Part shown: positions 16,932 to 26,437 of the stretch, piece by piece | Position numbering within the stretch: position 1 is the stretch's first letter | How the letters are laid out: each line of letters begins with the position of its first letter | NCBI GenBank assembly: GCA_028706405.1 | Contig: JAQWBM010000008.1 | Location: 1-64,000 of the forward strand | Length of the DNA stretch: 64,000 nucleotides | Direction: 5' to 3' | Source of the DNA: Eubacteriales bacterium | GTDB lineage: Bacteria > Bacillota > Clostridia > Peptostreptococcales > Anaerovoracaceae | Notes under the pieces: generated by a model | Told to the model about the DNA's origin: nothing | Seen by the model: the letters and a program-made list of their open reading frames with translations, nothing else | Database searches by the model: none | Made by a program: the position numbers and the translations under genes

Positions 16932-17750
16932 GTTATTTTTGCAAAAAATCAGACTATTCGGAGATACATCAACTTTTCTGTTGTTTTCATCCACAGAACC
17001 CAGGTGAATAAGGGGAAAATAGTCGGAAATCTTCTTTTTTTGCGGCTCCGTCGATGCAATCACAACCCCTGTGCCTACAATTTCTATTTCAAATTCCGAC
17101 AGTATTTCGATGATTCCTTTCACGCTTCCGCCTGCTCGCATGAAGTCATCAATAATAATAGCTTTTGTGCGGGGGGTAACCGACCTTTTAGAAAGTGACA
17201 TCTTTTGGATTCGCTCTGAAGTGCCTGATATATAATTTATGCTGACGGTGGAACCTTCTGAGATCTTACTTTCCCTGCGTATCACCACCAGGGGAAGGTT
17301 CAGCATGTGTGAAGTCATAAGGGCAATAGGTATGCCTTTGGTTTCAATAGTGACAACATAGTCGGCGTTTTGGTCCATAAACCTTCGCGCAAAGATTTCT
17401 CCTGCGCGCTTAATAATATTGGAATCGAACATAATATCTGAAGTATACAAAAATCCACTGCCGAGAATACGGTTATTATCCCTCAGCTTTTCACAGATCT
17501 GATTTAACAAGGCTGCCGCATCCTTGTCAGATATATAGGGGATGAGCTTTACTCCGCCGCCTGCTCCGGCTGTCGTTTCAATCTGTCCGTTATCTATGCG
17601 TTCGAGGATTTGTTTTGCGGCTTGTATATCTTCGCTGACACTTGACTTTGCAGCCTGAAACAAATCACAGAAATAGCTTAGGGGATACAGCTTGTTGGGG
17701 TTTACAGAAAGGATTCTGATTATGGCGCCTATTCGCTCTGTTCGTTTCAT
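16926..17750 (-). CDS. purR: Purine operon repressor PurR
   Basis: A Bacillus-type PurR of 274 residues, unrelated to the LacI-type PurR. It has a winged-helix N-terminal domain (RTERIGAIIRILSVNPNKLYPLSYFCDLFQAAKSSVSEDI, about 1-75) and a phosphoribosyltransferase-like domain with the PRPP loop IIIDDFMRAGGS. It binds PRPP as the signal of purine need and releases purine operators. Located upstream of spoVG and divergent from murC. Confidence 0.96.
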   Translation of the reverse strand: MKRTERIGAIIRILSVNPNKLYPLSYFCDLFQAAKSSVSEDIQAAKQILERIDNGQIETTAGAGGGVKLIPYISDKDAAALLNQICEKLRDNNRILGSGFLYTSDIMFDSNIIKRAGEIFARRFMDQNADYVVTIETKGIPIALMTSHMLNLPLVVIRRESKISEGSTVSINYISGTSERIQKMSLSKRSVTPRTKAIIIDDFMRAGGSVKGIIEILSEFEIEIVGTGVVIASTEPQKKKISDYFPLIHLGSVDENNRKVDVSPNSLIFCKNNL

Positions 17751-17895
17751 CGGTAAAATCCTCCAATTACACAGAAATCTAATATGAGCTGATTCTATTC
17801 GTTTTTTATTAAATTGTCAAATATGACGCATTTTTTCTTGCGATTTGTGGTATAATCGCTTGTATGTATGCATTATGAAATTACGGAGGATTCTT

Positions 17896-19284
17896 ATGCT
17901 TAACCTAAAAAAAATCAAGCATATTCACTGCATTGGCATAGGCGGAATCGGTCTGAGTGCCATTGCAGAAATATTTATTTCAAGAGGATACCTGGTGTCC
18001 GGATCGGACATGAAGGAAAGTGATATAACAGAAAAATTAATTAAACGGGGGGCAGTTATTTATTTTGGTCATAGGGAAAAAAATATAGAAGGCGCGGATC
18101 TGGTTGTCTATTCTTCTGCTGTTTCTCCCGATAATCCTGAGAGAGTTTCTGCACAGAAAAACAGAATCCCTGCATTATCAAGGGCTGAAGTGCTCGGCAT
18201 TCTGATGAAGGAATATGAAAACAGCATTGCTATAGCAGGGACGCATGGAAAGACTACGACTACTTCAATGGTTTCCTTGATTCTTGAGAATGCCGCCAAG
18301 AACCCTACACTGATGATCGGAGGACATCTGCAGGAGATTAACGGAAATGTAAAGATCGGAAATAGTGAATATTTTGTTACGGAAGCTTGTGAATACATGG
18401 ACAGCTTCCTGGAACTCAATCCCAAGATAGTGATTATTTTGAATATTGATTCAGACCATCTTGATTATTTTAAGGATATAGAACATATCGCAAGCTCCTT
18501 TGATAAGTTTGTAAATTTGGTGCCTGAAGAGGGCACCGTTATCGCTTTTGATTCAAATCCTTTTGTTAAGAGTATTCTTAAGGAACTGCGAAGCAATGTT
18601 GTCACATTTGGTTTTAACGAGCGATGCGACTACCATGCATCGGATATAGAGTTTAATTCTTTTGGTATGCCATCCTTTAAAATCCGTAATAACGGAACTA
18701 TTCTTTGTACCGTACAACTTTCCATACCGGGAGAGCATAATATCGCCAATGCCCTTGCTGCCTTTGCATGTTGCCATGGCTTGGGCATAACTGTTGACTC
18801 TATTATATCAACCTTGAATGCATTTAAGGGAACTCAGAGGCGGTTTGATGTGATTGGTGTCACGCGGAATAATATTAAAATCGTGGATGATTACGCTCAT
18901 CATCCGACGGAAATAAAAGCAACACTTAAAGCGGCTCAGAACATACCGCATAATGATCTCTGGTGTCTTTTTCAGCCGCATACTTATACCCGAACACTGG
19001 CGCTGTTCGATGAATTTGCCGAATCATTCGATATGGCAGATAAAATTGTCATGTCGGAAATCTATGCCGCACGGGAAAAGAATATTTACAGGATCAGCTC
19101 CAAGGAACTGGTAAATGAGATCAAGAGGGTTAATCCGACTAAGGATGTTTATTATTTTGCAGACTTTGAGGAAATTGCCAGCTTTGTTTTAAATAACGCG
19201 CAGAGCGGGGATCTTATTATCACAATGGGCGCAGGTGATATTTATAAGGTTGCAGAAATAATTCTGGAGAAAGATGGGCAGTAA
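17896..19284 (+). CDS. murC: UDP-N-acetylmuramate-L-alanine ligase
   Basis: Adds L-Ala to UDP-MurNAc with ATP. The 462-residue protein has the N-terminal Rossmann motif HCIGIGGIGLSAIAEI, the ATP loop IAGTHGKTTTTSMV, the central DYAHHPTEI and the C-terminal FQPHTYTRT. ATG 17896 has ACGGAGGA at 17884-17890; the longer frame upstream lacks a ribosome binding site. It stands divergent from purR and upstream of the glmU fragment. Confidence 0.97.
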   Translation: MLNLKKIKHIHCIGIGGIGLSAIAEIFISRGYLVSGSDMKESDITEKLIKRGAVIYFGHREKNIEGADLVVYSSAVSPDNPERVSAQKNRIPALSRAEVLGILMKEYENSIAIAGTHGKTTTTSMVSLILENAAKNPTLMIGGHLQEINGNVKIGNSEYFVTEACEYMDSFLELNPKIVIILNIDSDHLDYFKDIEHIASSFDKFVNLVPEEGTVIAFDSNPFVKSILKELRSNVVTFGFNERCDYHASDIEFNSFGMPSFKIRNNGTILCTVQLSIPGEHNIANALAAFACCHGLGITVDSIISTLNAFKGTQRRFDVIGVTRNNIKIVDDYAHHPTEIKATLKAAQNIPHNDLWCLFQPHTYTRTLALFDEFAESFDMADKIVMSEIYAAREKNIYRISSKELVNEIKRVNPTKDVYYFADFEEIASFVLNNAQSGDLIITMGAGDIYKVAEIILEKDGQ

Positions 19285-19424
19285 ATGCCTGTTTTCTATT
19301 TGTGATGCCTTGGATTGGTTTTAATACTTTTTTAAAATATATAAAAATGTTATAATTAATTTACTTAACATTTAACATTGTATATGATTAAAAACTGAAA
19401 TCGTAAAAAGGAGTGAGAACAATA
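19285..19424. other. Gap between murC and the glmU-like gene
   Basis: 140 AT-rich bases. I see no remnant of a GlmU nucleotidyltransferase domain on either strand, only the AAAAAGGAGTG ribosome binding site near the end. Confidence 0.5.
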
Positions 19425-20126
19425 ATGAAAGAACTCACAGAATATGAAGAGTATGAAAGAAAAAGATATGAAATCAATCTTAAGCATTTGGCAGCTGGAG
19501 TAAGATTCATAGATCTAAAAGCAGCCTATATAGATGAAAGTGTTATTATCGGGAAAGGAACGACCATATACCCCGGAGCGATACTTGAAGGGAATACAAA
19601 GATAGGCGAAAACTGCCTTATCGGTCAGAATTCCAGAATCGTTGATTCTGAAATCGGAAATGAAACGGAGATTCAGAGCTCGGTTATACTGGAAAGCAAA
19701 GTGGGTAACAATACCACAATAGGTCCGTTTGCTTATATGAGGCCAAACAGCGCCTTGGGAGATCATGTAAAGCTAGGGGATTTTGTGGAGATTAAGAATT
19801 CTTCCATGAGCAACGGTTCAAAAGCATCCCATCTGACATATATCGGCGATTCCGATGTCGGCGAGAACGTTAATCTGGGCTGCGGAGTCGTATTTGTAAA
19901 TTATGACGGTAAGAACAAGCATAGGTCAATTGTAAAGGACAACGCATTTTTGGGTTGTAACGTAAATGTCATCTCTCCTGTGACAATAGAAGAGGGAGCT
20001 TACATAGCCGCAGGAACTACAGTGACCAGCGACGTGCCAAAGGGTGCTCTTTGTATTGGACGAGTCAGGGAAAAGAGAATTGAAGGATGGACAGCTAAAA
20101 GGGGTTTACTAAATAAAAAGAAATAA
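19425..20126 (+). CDS. GlmU acetyltransferase half only (left-handed beta helix)
   Basis: A protein of 233 residues that matches only the linker helix and C-terminal domain of GlmU. It begins in the region just before [22 protein letters not shown], followed by hexapeptide repeats ([29 protein letters not shown]). [26 protein letters not shown] and [15 protein letters not shown] are the acetyltransferase active-site segments, and [11 protein letters not shown] is the end. Normal GlmU has about 450 residues and an N-terminal uridylyltransferase with GXGTRM; this is absent. It should acetylate glucosamine-1-phosphate; another enzyme must make UDP-GlcNAc. The place upstream of prs is that of normal glmU. 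Confidence 0.85.
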   Translation: MKELTEYEEYERKRYEINLKHLAAGVRFIDLKAAYIDESVIIGKGTTIYPGAILEGNTKIGENCLIGQNSRIVDSEIGNETEIQSSVILESKVGNNTTIGPFAYMRPNSALGDHVKLGDFVEIKNSSMSNGSKASHLTYIGDSDVGENVNLGCGVVFVNYDGKNKHRSIVKDNAFLGCNVNVISPVTIEEGAYIAAGTTVTSDVPKGALCIGRVREKRIEGWTAKRGLLNKKK

Positions 20127-20161
20127 TCAGGGCACATAATTATCAAGAAAGAGGTGTAGTA

Positions 20162-21112
20162 ATGAAGAACGGGGTCTTCACAGACTTTAAAATTTTTACG
20201 GGAAACTCCAATCACGAATTAGCTGAAGAAATCGCGTCTATAATGGGAAAGCCATTGGGAAATGCATCTGTCAGTAAATTCCGTGATGGAGAAATATCCG
20301 TTAGCCTTTGGGAAACGGTGAGAGGTATCGATACCTACATAGTTCAATCGACCTGTAATCCAGTAAACGATAGCCTAATGGAGCTTTTAATCATGATTGA
20401 TGCTATGAAAAGAGCTTCTGCCGGCAGAATCAACGCAGTTATCCCATATTACGGATATGCAAGACAAGACAGGAAAGCAAAAGCACGAGATCCGATTACG
20501 GCAAAGCTCGTAGCGGACATTCTTAGCAGGGCGGGAGCAGACAGAATCGTGACAATGGACCTGCATGCCGCTCAGATCCAGGGATATTTCGATATTCCTG
20601 TGGATCATCTTCTTGGGATTCCGATTTTGGTCAAGTACTTCAGGGAGATGAGGCTGGATGATCTGGTTATCGTTTCTCCTGACCACGGAAGTGTAACAAG
20701 AGCAAGAAATATGGCTTATCCGCTGGATGCCCCGATCGCCATTGTGGATAAGAGAAGGCCAAAGGCTAATGTTTCTGAAATCATGAACGTGATTGGTGAT
20801 ATAGAAGGTAAGAATGTGATCCTGGTTGACGATATGATCGATACCGCCGGAACCATAACAAACGCGGCAAACGCGATGAAAGGCTTGGGCGCAAAGGAGG
20901 TTTATGCCTGTGCAACCCATCCTGTCCTGTCATTTCCGGCTATCGAGAGGATACAAGAATCCGATATCAAAGAGATGGTTTTACTTAACACAATTCCGAT
21001 ACCTGAAGAAAAGAGAATCGATAAGATCAAGCTGCTGTCCGTAGCGCCTCTATTCGCGGAGGCCATGATTCGTATCTTCACAAACGATTCAATCAGCAGG
21101 CTGTTTGACTAG
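20162..21112 (+). CDS. prs: Ribose-phosphate pyrophosphokinase
   Basis: Makes PRPP from ribose-5-phosphate and ATP for nucleotide, His and Trp synthesis. The 316 residues match class I enzymes: [44 protein letters not shown] (ATP flexible loop), [18 protein letters not shown] and the PRPP loop [20 protein letters not shown] lies upstream of the ATG. Conserved order glmU-prs-pth-mfd. Confidence 0.97.
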   Translation: MKNGVFTDFKIFTGNSNHELAEEIASIMGKPLGNASVSKFRDGEISVSLWETVRGIDTYIVQSTCNPVNDSLMELLIMIDAMKRASAGRINAVIPYYGYARQDRKAKARDPITAKLVADILSRAGADRIVTMDLHAAQIQGYFDIPVDHLLGIPILVKYFREMRLDDLVIVSPDHGSVTRARNMAYPLDAPIAIVDKRRPKANVSEIMNVIGDIEGKNVILVDDMIDTAGTITNAANAMKGLGAKEVYACATHPVLSFPAIERIQESDIKEMVLLNTIPIPEEKRIDKIKLLSVAPLFAEAMIRIFTNDSISRLFD

Positions 21113-21121
21113 ATTTGTATG

Positions 21122-21162
21122 AGTATGCCGATCAATTTGCTTTGCAAATTGATTGGCATACT
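21122..21162 (+). promoter_or_regulatory. Intercistronic hairpin between prs and pth
   Basis: AGTATGCCGATCAATTTGC and its complement, with a TTT loop, form about 19 bp ten bases after the prs stop. No T run follows; the pth ribosome binding site AGGAG begins just behind it. A processing or mRNA-stability hairpin is more likely than a terminator. Confidence 0.6.
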
Positions 21163-21175
21163 ATGAGGAGTCAGT

Positions 21176-21760
21176 ATGTATATTATTGCAGGTCTGGGAA
21201 ATCCGGGAAAGAAGTATGAAAATACGAAGCATAATGTTGGTTTTATTACGTTAGACCTCTTAGCGGAAAAGCATAATATCAAAATAAATAAAATAAAGCA
21301 TAAGGCTCTGGTCGGGGAAGGAATCATCTCCGGCCAGAAGCTGTTACTGGTAAAACCTCAGACCTATATGAACCTTTCCGGAAACAGCATAAGGGAAGCA
21401 ATGGAGTATTACAAGGCGGACCTGGATAAGCTGGTGGTAATTTACGACGACGTGGATATTCCCATGGGGAGCCTGCGGATACGGAAAAAAGGCAGTGCAG
21501 GCACCCATAACGGAATGCGGTCGATCATTTATGATTTACAAGCTGATGAATTTCCAAGAATCAGGATCGGAATAGGCGGAGAACGAAAGATGTCCCTGGC
21601 AGACTATGTCCTGGGAGGCTTTAGAAAAGATGAAAGAAGCCTGATGCAAAATGCAGTGAAAAGGGCAGTCTTGGCAGTAGAGTGCCTGCTCGAAAAAGGA
21701 ATAGAAGCCGCAATGAACGAATACAATATAACGAGGCCGGCATGTCCTTCGCCTCGTTGA
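21176..21760 (+). CDS. pth: Peptidyl-tRNA hydrolase
   Basis: Frees tRNA from drop-off peptidyl-tRNA. The protein has the signature GLGNPGKKYENTKHNVGF with the catalytic His, KPQTYMNLSGNS, and VIYDDVDIPMG. The family domain ends near NEYN; the last ten residues (ITRPACPSPR) and the stop codon are supplied by the palindromic repeat at 21727-21800, so the native C-terminus has probably been replaced. The total length of 194 residues is normal. Confidence 0.95.
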   Translation: MYIIAGLGNPGKKYENTKHNVGFITLDLLAEKHNIKINKIKHKALVGEGIISGQKLLLVKPQTYMNLSGNSIREAMEYYKADLDKLVVIYDDVDIPMGSLRIRKKGSAGTHNGMRSIIYDLQADEFPRIRIGIGGERKMSLADYVLGGFRKDERSLMQNAVKRAVLAVECLLEKGIEAAMNEYNITRPACPSPR

Positions 21761-21800
21761 AACGCACATATGGTAGTGGAAATCTACGAATGCCGTTATA
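21727..21800. repeat. TATAACG palindromic repeat, copy 2
   Basis: A 74-nt element bounded by TATAACG and CGTTATA, related to 7260-7350. The left part is a perfect hairpin AACGAGGC / GCCTCGTT; the middle has GTAG / CTAC. It overlaps the 3' end of pth and supplies its stop codon (TGA 21758-21760). Confidence 0.65.
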
Positions 21801-21830
21801 AGACATCTGCTGAAGGGGAAGCAAAGGAAG

Positions 21831-24800
21831 ATGAGTGACAAGGTCAGAGGCGGAAAGTTTAATGAAATAAAAGCTCTGGCAAGGTTGACCGAGGGCAAGG
21901 TTAATATAACAGGAATTTCAGAAGGACGGGCTATGCCTATTGCATCGTTGATTATCAACGAAAGAGGAGGACAATGTATTATCATTACCTCGTCTTATTC
22001 AAAAGCGAAAAGATTGGCTGAGGACCTGTCTTTTTTTGTTGATAATAAAATTTTTGTTATCCCCGAGGAGGAGCAGATTTTCTTAAAATATGAAGCGAAG
22101 AGCCACGGTATTTTAGAGGAAAGGCTGTTGGCGCTTAGAGCACTTTTGACAGGGGAAAGCTGCATCGTTATAACTACGATTCTAGGTGCGGTCAAGAAAC
22201 TGGCGCCTCACAGAATCTTCAAGGGAAATACTGCCCGCTTCGCTTTGGGTGATGAGGCGGATTATGATGAAATCAAAAGAAAATTCACTTTTATGGGATA
22301 TGAACGGGTAGCATTCGTTGAATCCAAAGGACAGTACAGCATAAGGGGCGGCATAGTGGATGTTTTTCCCGCGGATTCGGAATATCCATACCGTATCGAA
22401 TTTTTTGGCACAGAAGTAGATTCTATCCGAACTCTTAACCCCTTGACGCAGCGCTCAATTGACAACCTAAAAACCATAGATATCTATCCGGCTGCGCAGA
22501 TGGTACAGGGAGATGATTTATTCAGGCATGCTTCGGAGAAGCTTGAAAAAGCATATGACAGTCATGCAAAAAAACTTGTTAATCCGCAGCGGGAAACACT
22601 GCTTAAAAGGAAAAAACAGCTGCTGGGGTTTATTGAAAATACAACGAACATTCAGCTTTTAGAAAACTATATACATTTTTTTTATGACGAAATTGAATAC
22701 CTGTGGGATTATATGGATCCTGAAGGCATTATCATGCTTGATGATCCGGATCGAATAAGAATGGTTTTGGAATTAAGGGAGAAGGAAGATAAAGAAGACT
22801 TCAAGGTCATCCTTAAGAGAGGTGAAGCAGTTCCCGAAGATCATAAAGCATTTCCATCTAAAGCGGATTTAGAAGATTTATATAATCAAAACCCGATCTT
22901 TTTGTTCACACCCTTTCAAAAACAATTAAAGGGCTTGAATCGGTTGGACATCAATATTAACGTCTCTTCAAAGCAGGCGCCTGTGTTCAATGGCAAAATG
23001 GATTTTTTGGAAACTGAATTAAAAGGCTATTTAAAACGAGCTTACGATATAACGATTGTATGCTCTACAGATGAAAGAATTGAAAACCTGAAACACTTTG
23101 TCCGGAATATTAACCTTGGAGACAGAATCAAGCTTTCAAAAGGCAGTCTGACATCAGGGGTGGAATATCCTGAGGAAAAGCTGCTCTATCTTTGGGATGG
23201 AGACATATTTACTACGCAAAAACATAGAAAACAAAGGATAAGTGAAAAAAAAGGAAAGCCAATAAAGACCTTTACTGATATCCACAAAGGAGATTACGTT
23301 GTTCATGAAAATCATGGAATCGGAAAATTTATCGGTATAGAGCAGCTTGTTATACAAAAGGTACAAAAAGATTATTTGAAAATAAAATACGCCGGTGAAG
23401 ACGTACTTTACGTTCCTGTGGAACAGATGGATATTATCCAGAAATATGTGAGTGACAATGGGATGACGCCAAAGGTCAATAAGCTTTCCGGCGGGGAATG
23501 GAAAAAGGTCAAATCTAAAGCTAAGGCAGCCATTGCCAACATGGCAAAGGAGTTTTTGGAGATTTCCGCTGAGCGGACGAAAAGAGGCGGGCATTCATTT
23601 GGACCAGATACTATTTGGCAAGGCGAATTTGAGGATATGTTTCCATATGAGGAGACGTATGACCAGCTTAGGTGTATCAAGGAAATAAAATCAGACATGG
23701 AGAGACCGGTACCCATGGAACGGCTGCTTTGCGGCGATGTAGGGTACGGAAAAACAGAGGTTGCCGCGCGAGCGCTGTTTAAATGCATCGCAGATGGAAA
23801 ACAAGCTGCAGTTTTGGTTCCTACCACAATACTTGCAAATCAGCATTATTACACTTTAAAAGATCGAATTGAGAAGTTTCCTTTCAAGGTTGAAATGCTG
23901 AGCAGATTTAGAAATGAAAAACAACAAGATGCAATTATAGAGGCGGTTAAAAAAGGAAATATCGATGTGCTTATCGGGACGCATAGAATGCTGTCAAAGG
24001 ATGTAAAATTTAAAGACTTGGGCCTTATGGTGATAGATGAGGAGCAACGGTTTGGAGTACAGCATAAGGAAGCCATCAAAAAGTTAAAGAAGGAAGTGGA
24101 TGTACTGACTTTATCCGCCACCCCTATCCCAAGAACACTGCATATGTCTCTCATTGGGATCAAGGATATGAGTTTGATTGAGGAGCCTCCTGAAGAGAGA
24201 TATCCGGTTCAGACTTACGTTTTAGAGCAGGATGACGAATTAATACGGGATGTAATACAAAGAGAGCTGGACAGAGACGGTCAGGTTTACGTTGTGTACA
24301 ATCGAGTCAGAGGGATTTATAAAATTTCTGCACAGATAGCTCAGCTTGTACCGGAGGCAAAGGTTGCGGTCGCTCATGGTCAAATGAACGAAAAGATGCT
24401 TGAGGATGTAATGATTGATTTCGTGGATCATGAAACCAACATACTGGTTTCAACGACGATAATAGAATCCGGCATTGATATCCCAAATGTCAATACCATT
24501 ATTATACTGGATGCAGACTGCTTCGGGCTTTCTCAGCTATATCAGCTTAGGGGCAGGGTGGGACGCTCAACCAGAATGGCATATGCTTACCTTATTTACC
24601 AAAAGGATAAGGTGCTTAGCGAACTGGCGGAAAAAAGGCTGAGAGCGATAAAGGAATTTACTGAATTCGGCGCGGGATTCCACATCGCTATGAGGGATCT
24701 GGAAATACGCGGCGCCGGAAATCTATTGGGAACTGAGCAACATGGACATATGATAAACATAGGATACGAGCTTTATTGTAAGCTTGTGGATGATGCGGTA

Positions 24801-25271
24801 AGAGCACTTGGGGGAGAAATAGTCAATCCCGACAGGGAGGAAACATCCATTGAATTAGATGTCCCGGCGTACATCCCTGCTGCCTATATATCCGATGAAT
24901 TACTGAAGATTCAGATGTATAAGAAAATTGCGGCCATAAGGGACAGCGCCGATAAGGAGGAAATCATCGACGAGCTGATCGACAGATTTGGAGAAATTCC
25001 ACAGGAGACATTGAATTTGTTGGATGTATCCCATATAAGAGCTATGGCCGAAGTTATAGGAATAGTGCGGATACACGAAGAGTCCAAAAGGGTAGTCTTT
25101 GAATTTTTTGAAAAAAGCAAGCTGACACCAAAACGTATAGCCGACCTGTCAGAGAAATACGGAATTGGCATTCTGATCCATGCAGGAGTAAAGCCATTTA
25201 TTAAGTACAGCTTCTCTAAAAAACACAAACTTAATCAAATTGTCATATTCTTAAAAAAATTTATGATATAA
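21831..25271 (+). CDS. mfd: Transcription-repair coupling factor
   Basis: Removes stalled RNA polymerase and recruits UvrA. The 1146-residue length is typical. Visible in order are the UvrB-homology module (YSIRGGIVDVFP, near 165), the RNA polymerase-interaction domain (KGDYVVHENHGIGKFIG, near 490), the translocase motor with Walker A LCGDVGYGKTEVA and Walker B MVIDEEQRFGV, the RecG-like TRG region (QLRGRVGRS ... AYAYLIY) and the C-terminal regulatory domain. The start ATG 21831 has AAAGGA very close and AAGGGG somewhat far; no better start is seen. Confidence 0.97.
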   Translation: MSDKVRGGKFNEIKALARLTEGKVNITGISEGRAMPIASLIINERGGQCIIITSSYSKAKRLAEDLSFFVDNKIFVIPEEEQIFLKYEAKSHGILEERLLALRALLTGESCIVITTILGAVKKLAPHRIFKGNTARFALGDEADYDEIKRKFTFMGYERVAFVESKGQYSIRGGIVDVFPADSEYPYRIEFFGTEVDSIRTLNPLTQRSIDNLKTIDIYPAAQMVQGDDLFRHASEKLEKAYDSHAKKLVNPQRETLLKRKKQLLGFIENTTNIQLLENYIHFFYDEIEYLWDYMDPEGIIMLDDPDRIRMVLELREKEDKEDFKVILKRGEAVPEDHKAFPSKADLEDLYNQNPIFLFTPFQKQLKGLNRLDININVSSKQAPVFNGKMDFLETELKGYLKRAYDITIVCSTDERIENLKHFVRNINLGDRIKLSKGSLTSGVEYPEEKLLYLWDGDIFTTQKHRKQRISEKKGKPIKTFTDIHKGDYVVHENHGIGKFIGIEQLVIQKVQKDYLKIKYAGEDVLYVPVEQMDIIQKYVSDNGMTPKVNKLSGGEWKKVKSKAKAAIANMAKEFLEISAERTKRGGHSFGPDTIWQGEFEDMFPYEETYDQLRCIKEIKSDMERPVPMERLLCGDVGYGKTEVAARALFKCIADGKQAAVLVPTTILANQHYYTLKDRIEKFPFKVEMLSRFRNEKQQDAIIEAVKKGNIDVLIGTHRMLSKDVKFKDLGLMVIDEEQRFGVQHKEAIKKLKKEVDVLTLSATPIPRTLHMSLIGIKDMSLIEEPPEERYPVQTYVLEQDDELIRDVIQRELDRDGQVYVVYNRVRGIYKISAQIAQLVPEAKVAVAHGQMNEKMLEDVMIDFVDHETNILVSTTIIESGIDIPNVNTIIILDADCFGLSQLYQLRGRVGRSTRMAYAYLIYQKDKVLSELAEKRLRAIKEFTEFGAGFHIAMRDLEIRGAGNLLGTEQHGHMINIGYELYCKLVDDAVRALGGEIVNPDREETSIELDVPAYIPAAYISDELLKIQMYKKIAAIRDSADKEEIIDELIDRFGEIPQETLNLLDVSHIRAMAEVIGIVRIHEESKRVVFEFFEKSKLTPKRIADLSEKYGIGILIHAGVKPFIKYSFSKKHKLNQIVIFLKKFMI

Positions 25272-25391
25272 TTGGGGCAATCAAATACACATCAAATCAC
25301 TAATAGGTTTGCGCAGGCTTTATGTAATTGGTGAATATAGACAGGATACCGGTCGGGCTCGCTAAAACCAGGTTATAAGGAGAGGAAACGA

Positions 25392-26309
25392 ATGAAAAAG
25401 TTTATAGCAGTAATGCTGATGATCGTATTGGTCATAAGCTTAACGGCATGCAGTAGAGATTCGGGACTTGTAAATGTTGGAGAAAAAACCATCACTGAAA
25501 AGGAGCTTGCAAAATATGTGGAGTGGTCGGCATTTATACAGGGCATCGATTTGACACAGATTACGGATGAAGGCATGAAAGTAATCAAATCCCAAATGCT
25601 TGATGATATGATTTCGATTGAAATAATAAAAAAGTATTATAACGGTAAAGACGCCGAGGTTTTGCCGGAGACAATAGAAGAAGATACAAATACTTTTATA
25701 GATGAAGCAAAAAAAATGGACGGAGTCAAAGAATTTTTGAAAGAAAAAGATATCACTGATGATATATTGACTGAATTCTTCCGTAACCAATATTATACAT
25801 TAGCATATTTTGAAGAAATTGAATCGAAAATGCCGGCTTTAGAAGAGGCTTCAAAAGCATATTACGAATCAAATAAGGAAAGCTTTAAAATAGATGAAAT
25901 AACAGCAAGTCACATATTAGTAGATGAAGAAGATTTGGCAAAAGAGATTCTGCAGAAGCTGGAGGCCGGGGAAAAATTTGAAGATCTTGCGGCACAGTAT
26001 GGCACGGACGATACAAAGGATACGGGCGGCAGTCTGGGCACGTTTGGCAAGGGCAGAATGATAAAGGAATTTGAAGATGCCGCGTTTGCTCTTCAGCCCG
26101 GTGAAATAAGCGATGTGGTAAAAACCGAATTTGGCTATCACATCATCATGGTTTCAGATAAAAACGAAGGATACAGAATCTATGAAGATGTAAAAGAATC
26201 CATAAAATCAACATTGGTAAGTGAGGAAGCGCAAAAGCAGATTCAGGGTCTGAAGGATGACGCAAATGTGGAGTATCTGACTGAGGAATACTCTGAACCA
26301 AAAGTATAA
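25392..26309 (+). CDS. prsA: PrsA-type peptidyl-prolyl isomerase lipoprotein
   Basis: A folding factor on the outer face of the membrane. The signal peptide KKFIAVMLMIVLVISLTAC ends in a lipobox (LTAC), giving a lipid-anchored Cys at about residue 20. An N-terminal SurA-like helical region precedes a parvulin domain (ITASHILVDEEDLAKEILQKL, GGSLGTFGKGRMIKEFEDAAF, EFGYHIIMV) of about 90 residues near 175-265. The total of 305 residues is normal. It follows mfd as in other Clostridia. Confidence 0.92.
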   Translation: MKKFIAVMLMIVLVISLTACSRDSGLVNVGEKTITEKELAKYVEWSAFIQGIDLTQITDEGMKVIKSQMLDDMISIEIIKKYYNGKDAEVLPETIEEDTNTFIDEAKKMDGVKEFLKEKDITDDILTEFFRNQYYTLAYFEEIESKMPALEEASKAYYESNKESFKIDEITASHILVDEEDLAKEILQKLEAGEKFEDLAAQYGTDDTKDTGGSLGTFGKGRMIKEFEDAAFALQPGEISDVVKTEFGYHIIMVSDKNEGYRIYEDVKESIKSTLVSEEAQKQIQGLKDDANVEYLTEEYSEPKV

Positions 26310-26339
26310 TGTGACAAGGGTTTGACAAGGGTGAGCGGG

Positions 26340-26437
26340 ATGATAATGAAAAAGATATTTATGATTGCGGCGGCAGGAATTCTTTTTTTGCCTTAACAGG
26401 GGAAGTTAAGGCTTACAATGGTCCGCCAGGGTTTGAG
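26340..26437 (+). other. Out-of-frame signal peptide start of the next gene, with T7 run
   Basis: AAGGGTGAGCGGG precedes ATGATAATGAAAAAG. The frame encodes MKKIFMIAAAGILF and then meets a stop (TAA 26394-26396) just after seven T (26383-26389). One extra T, or a -1 slip on the run, would join it to the next frame to read ...FALTGEVKAYNGPPG, which completes a signal peptide with a VKA cleavage site. It is the natural 5' end of the following gene, separated by one base. Confidence 0.75.

Noticed and set aside
19285..19424. Broken glmU 5' half before the acetyltransferase gene
   Set aside because: The gap is too short and contains none of the nucleotidyltransferase motifs in any frame; this is a shorter gene, not a local frameshift.
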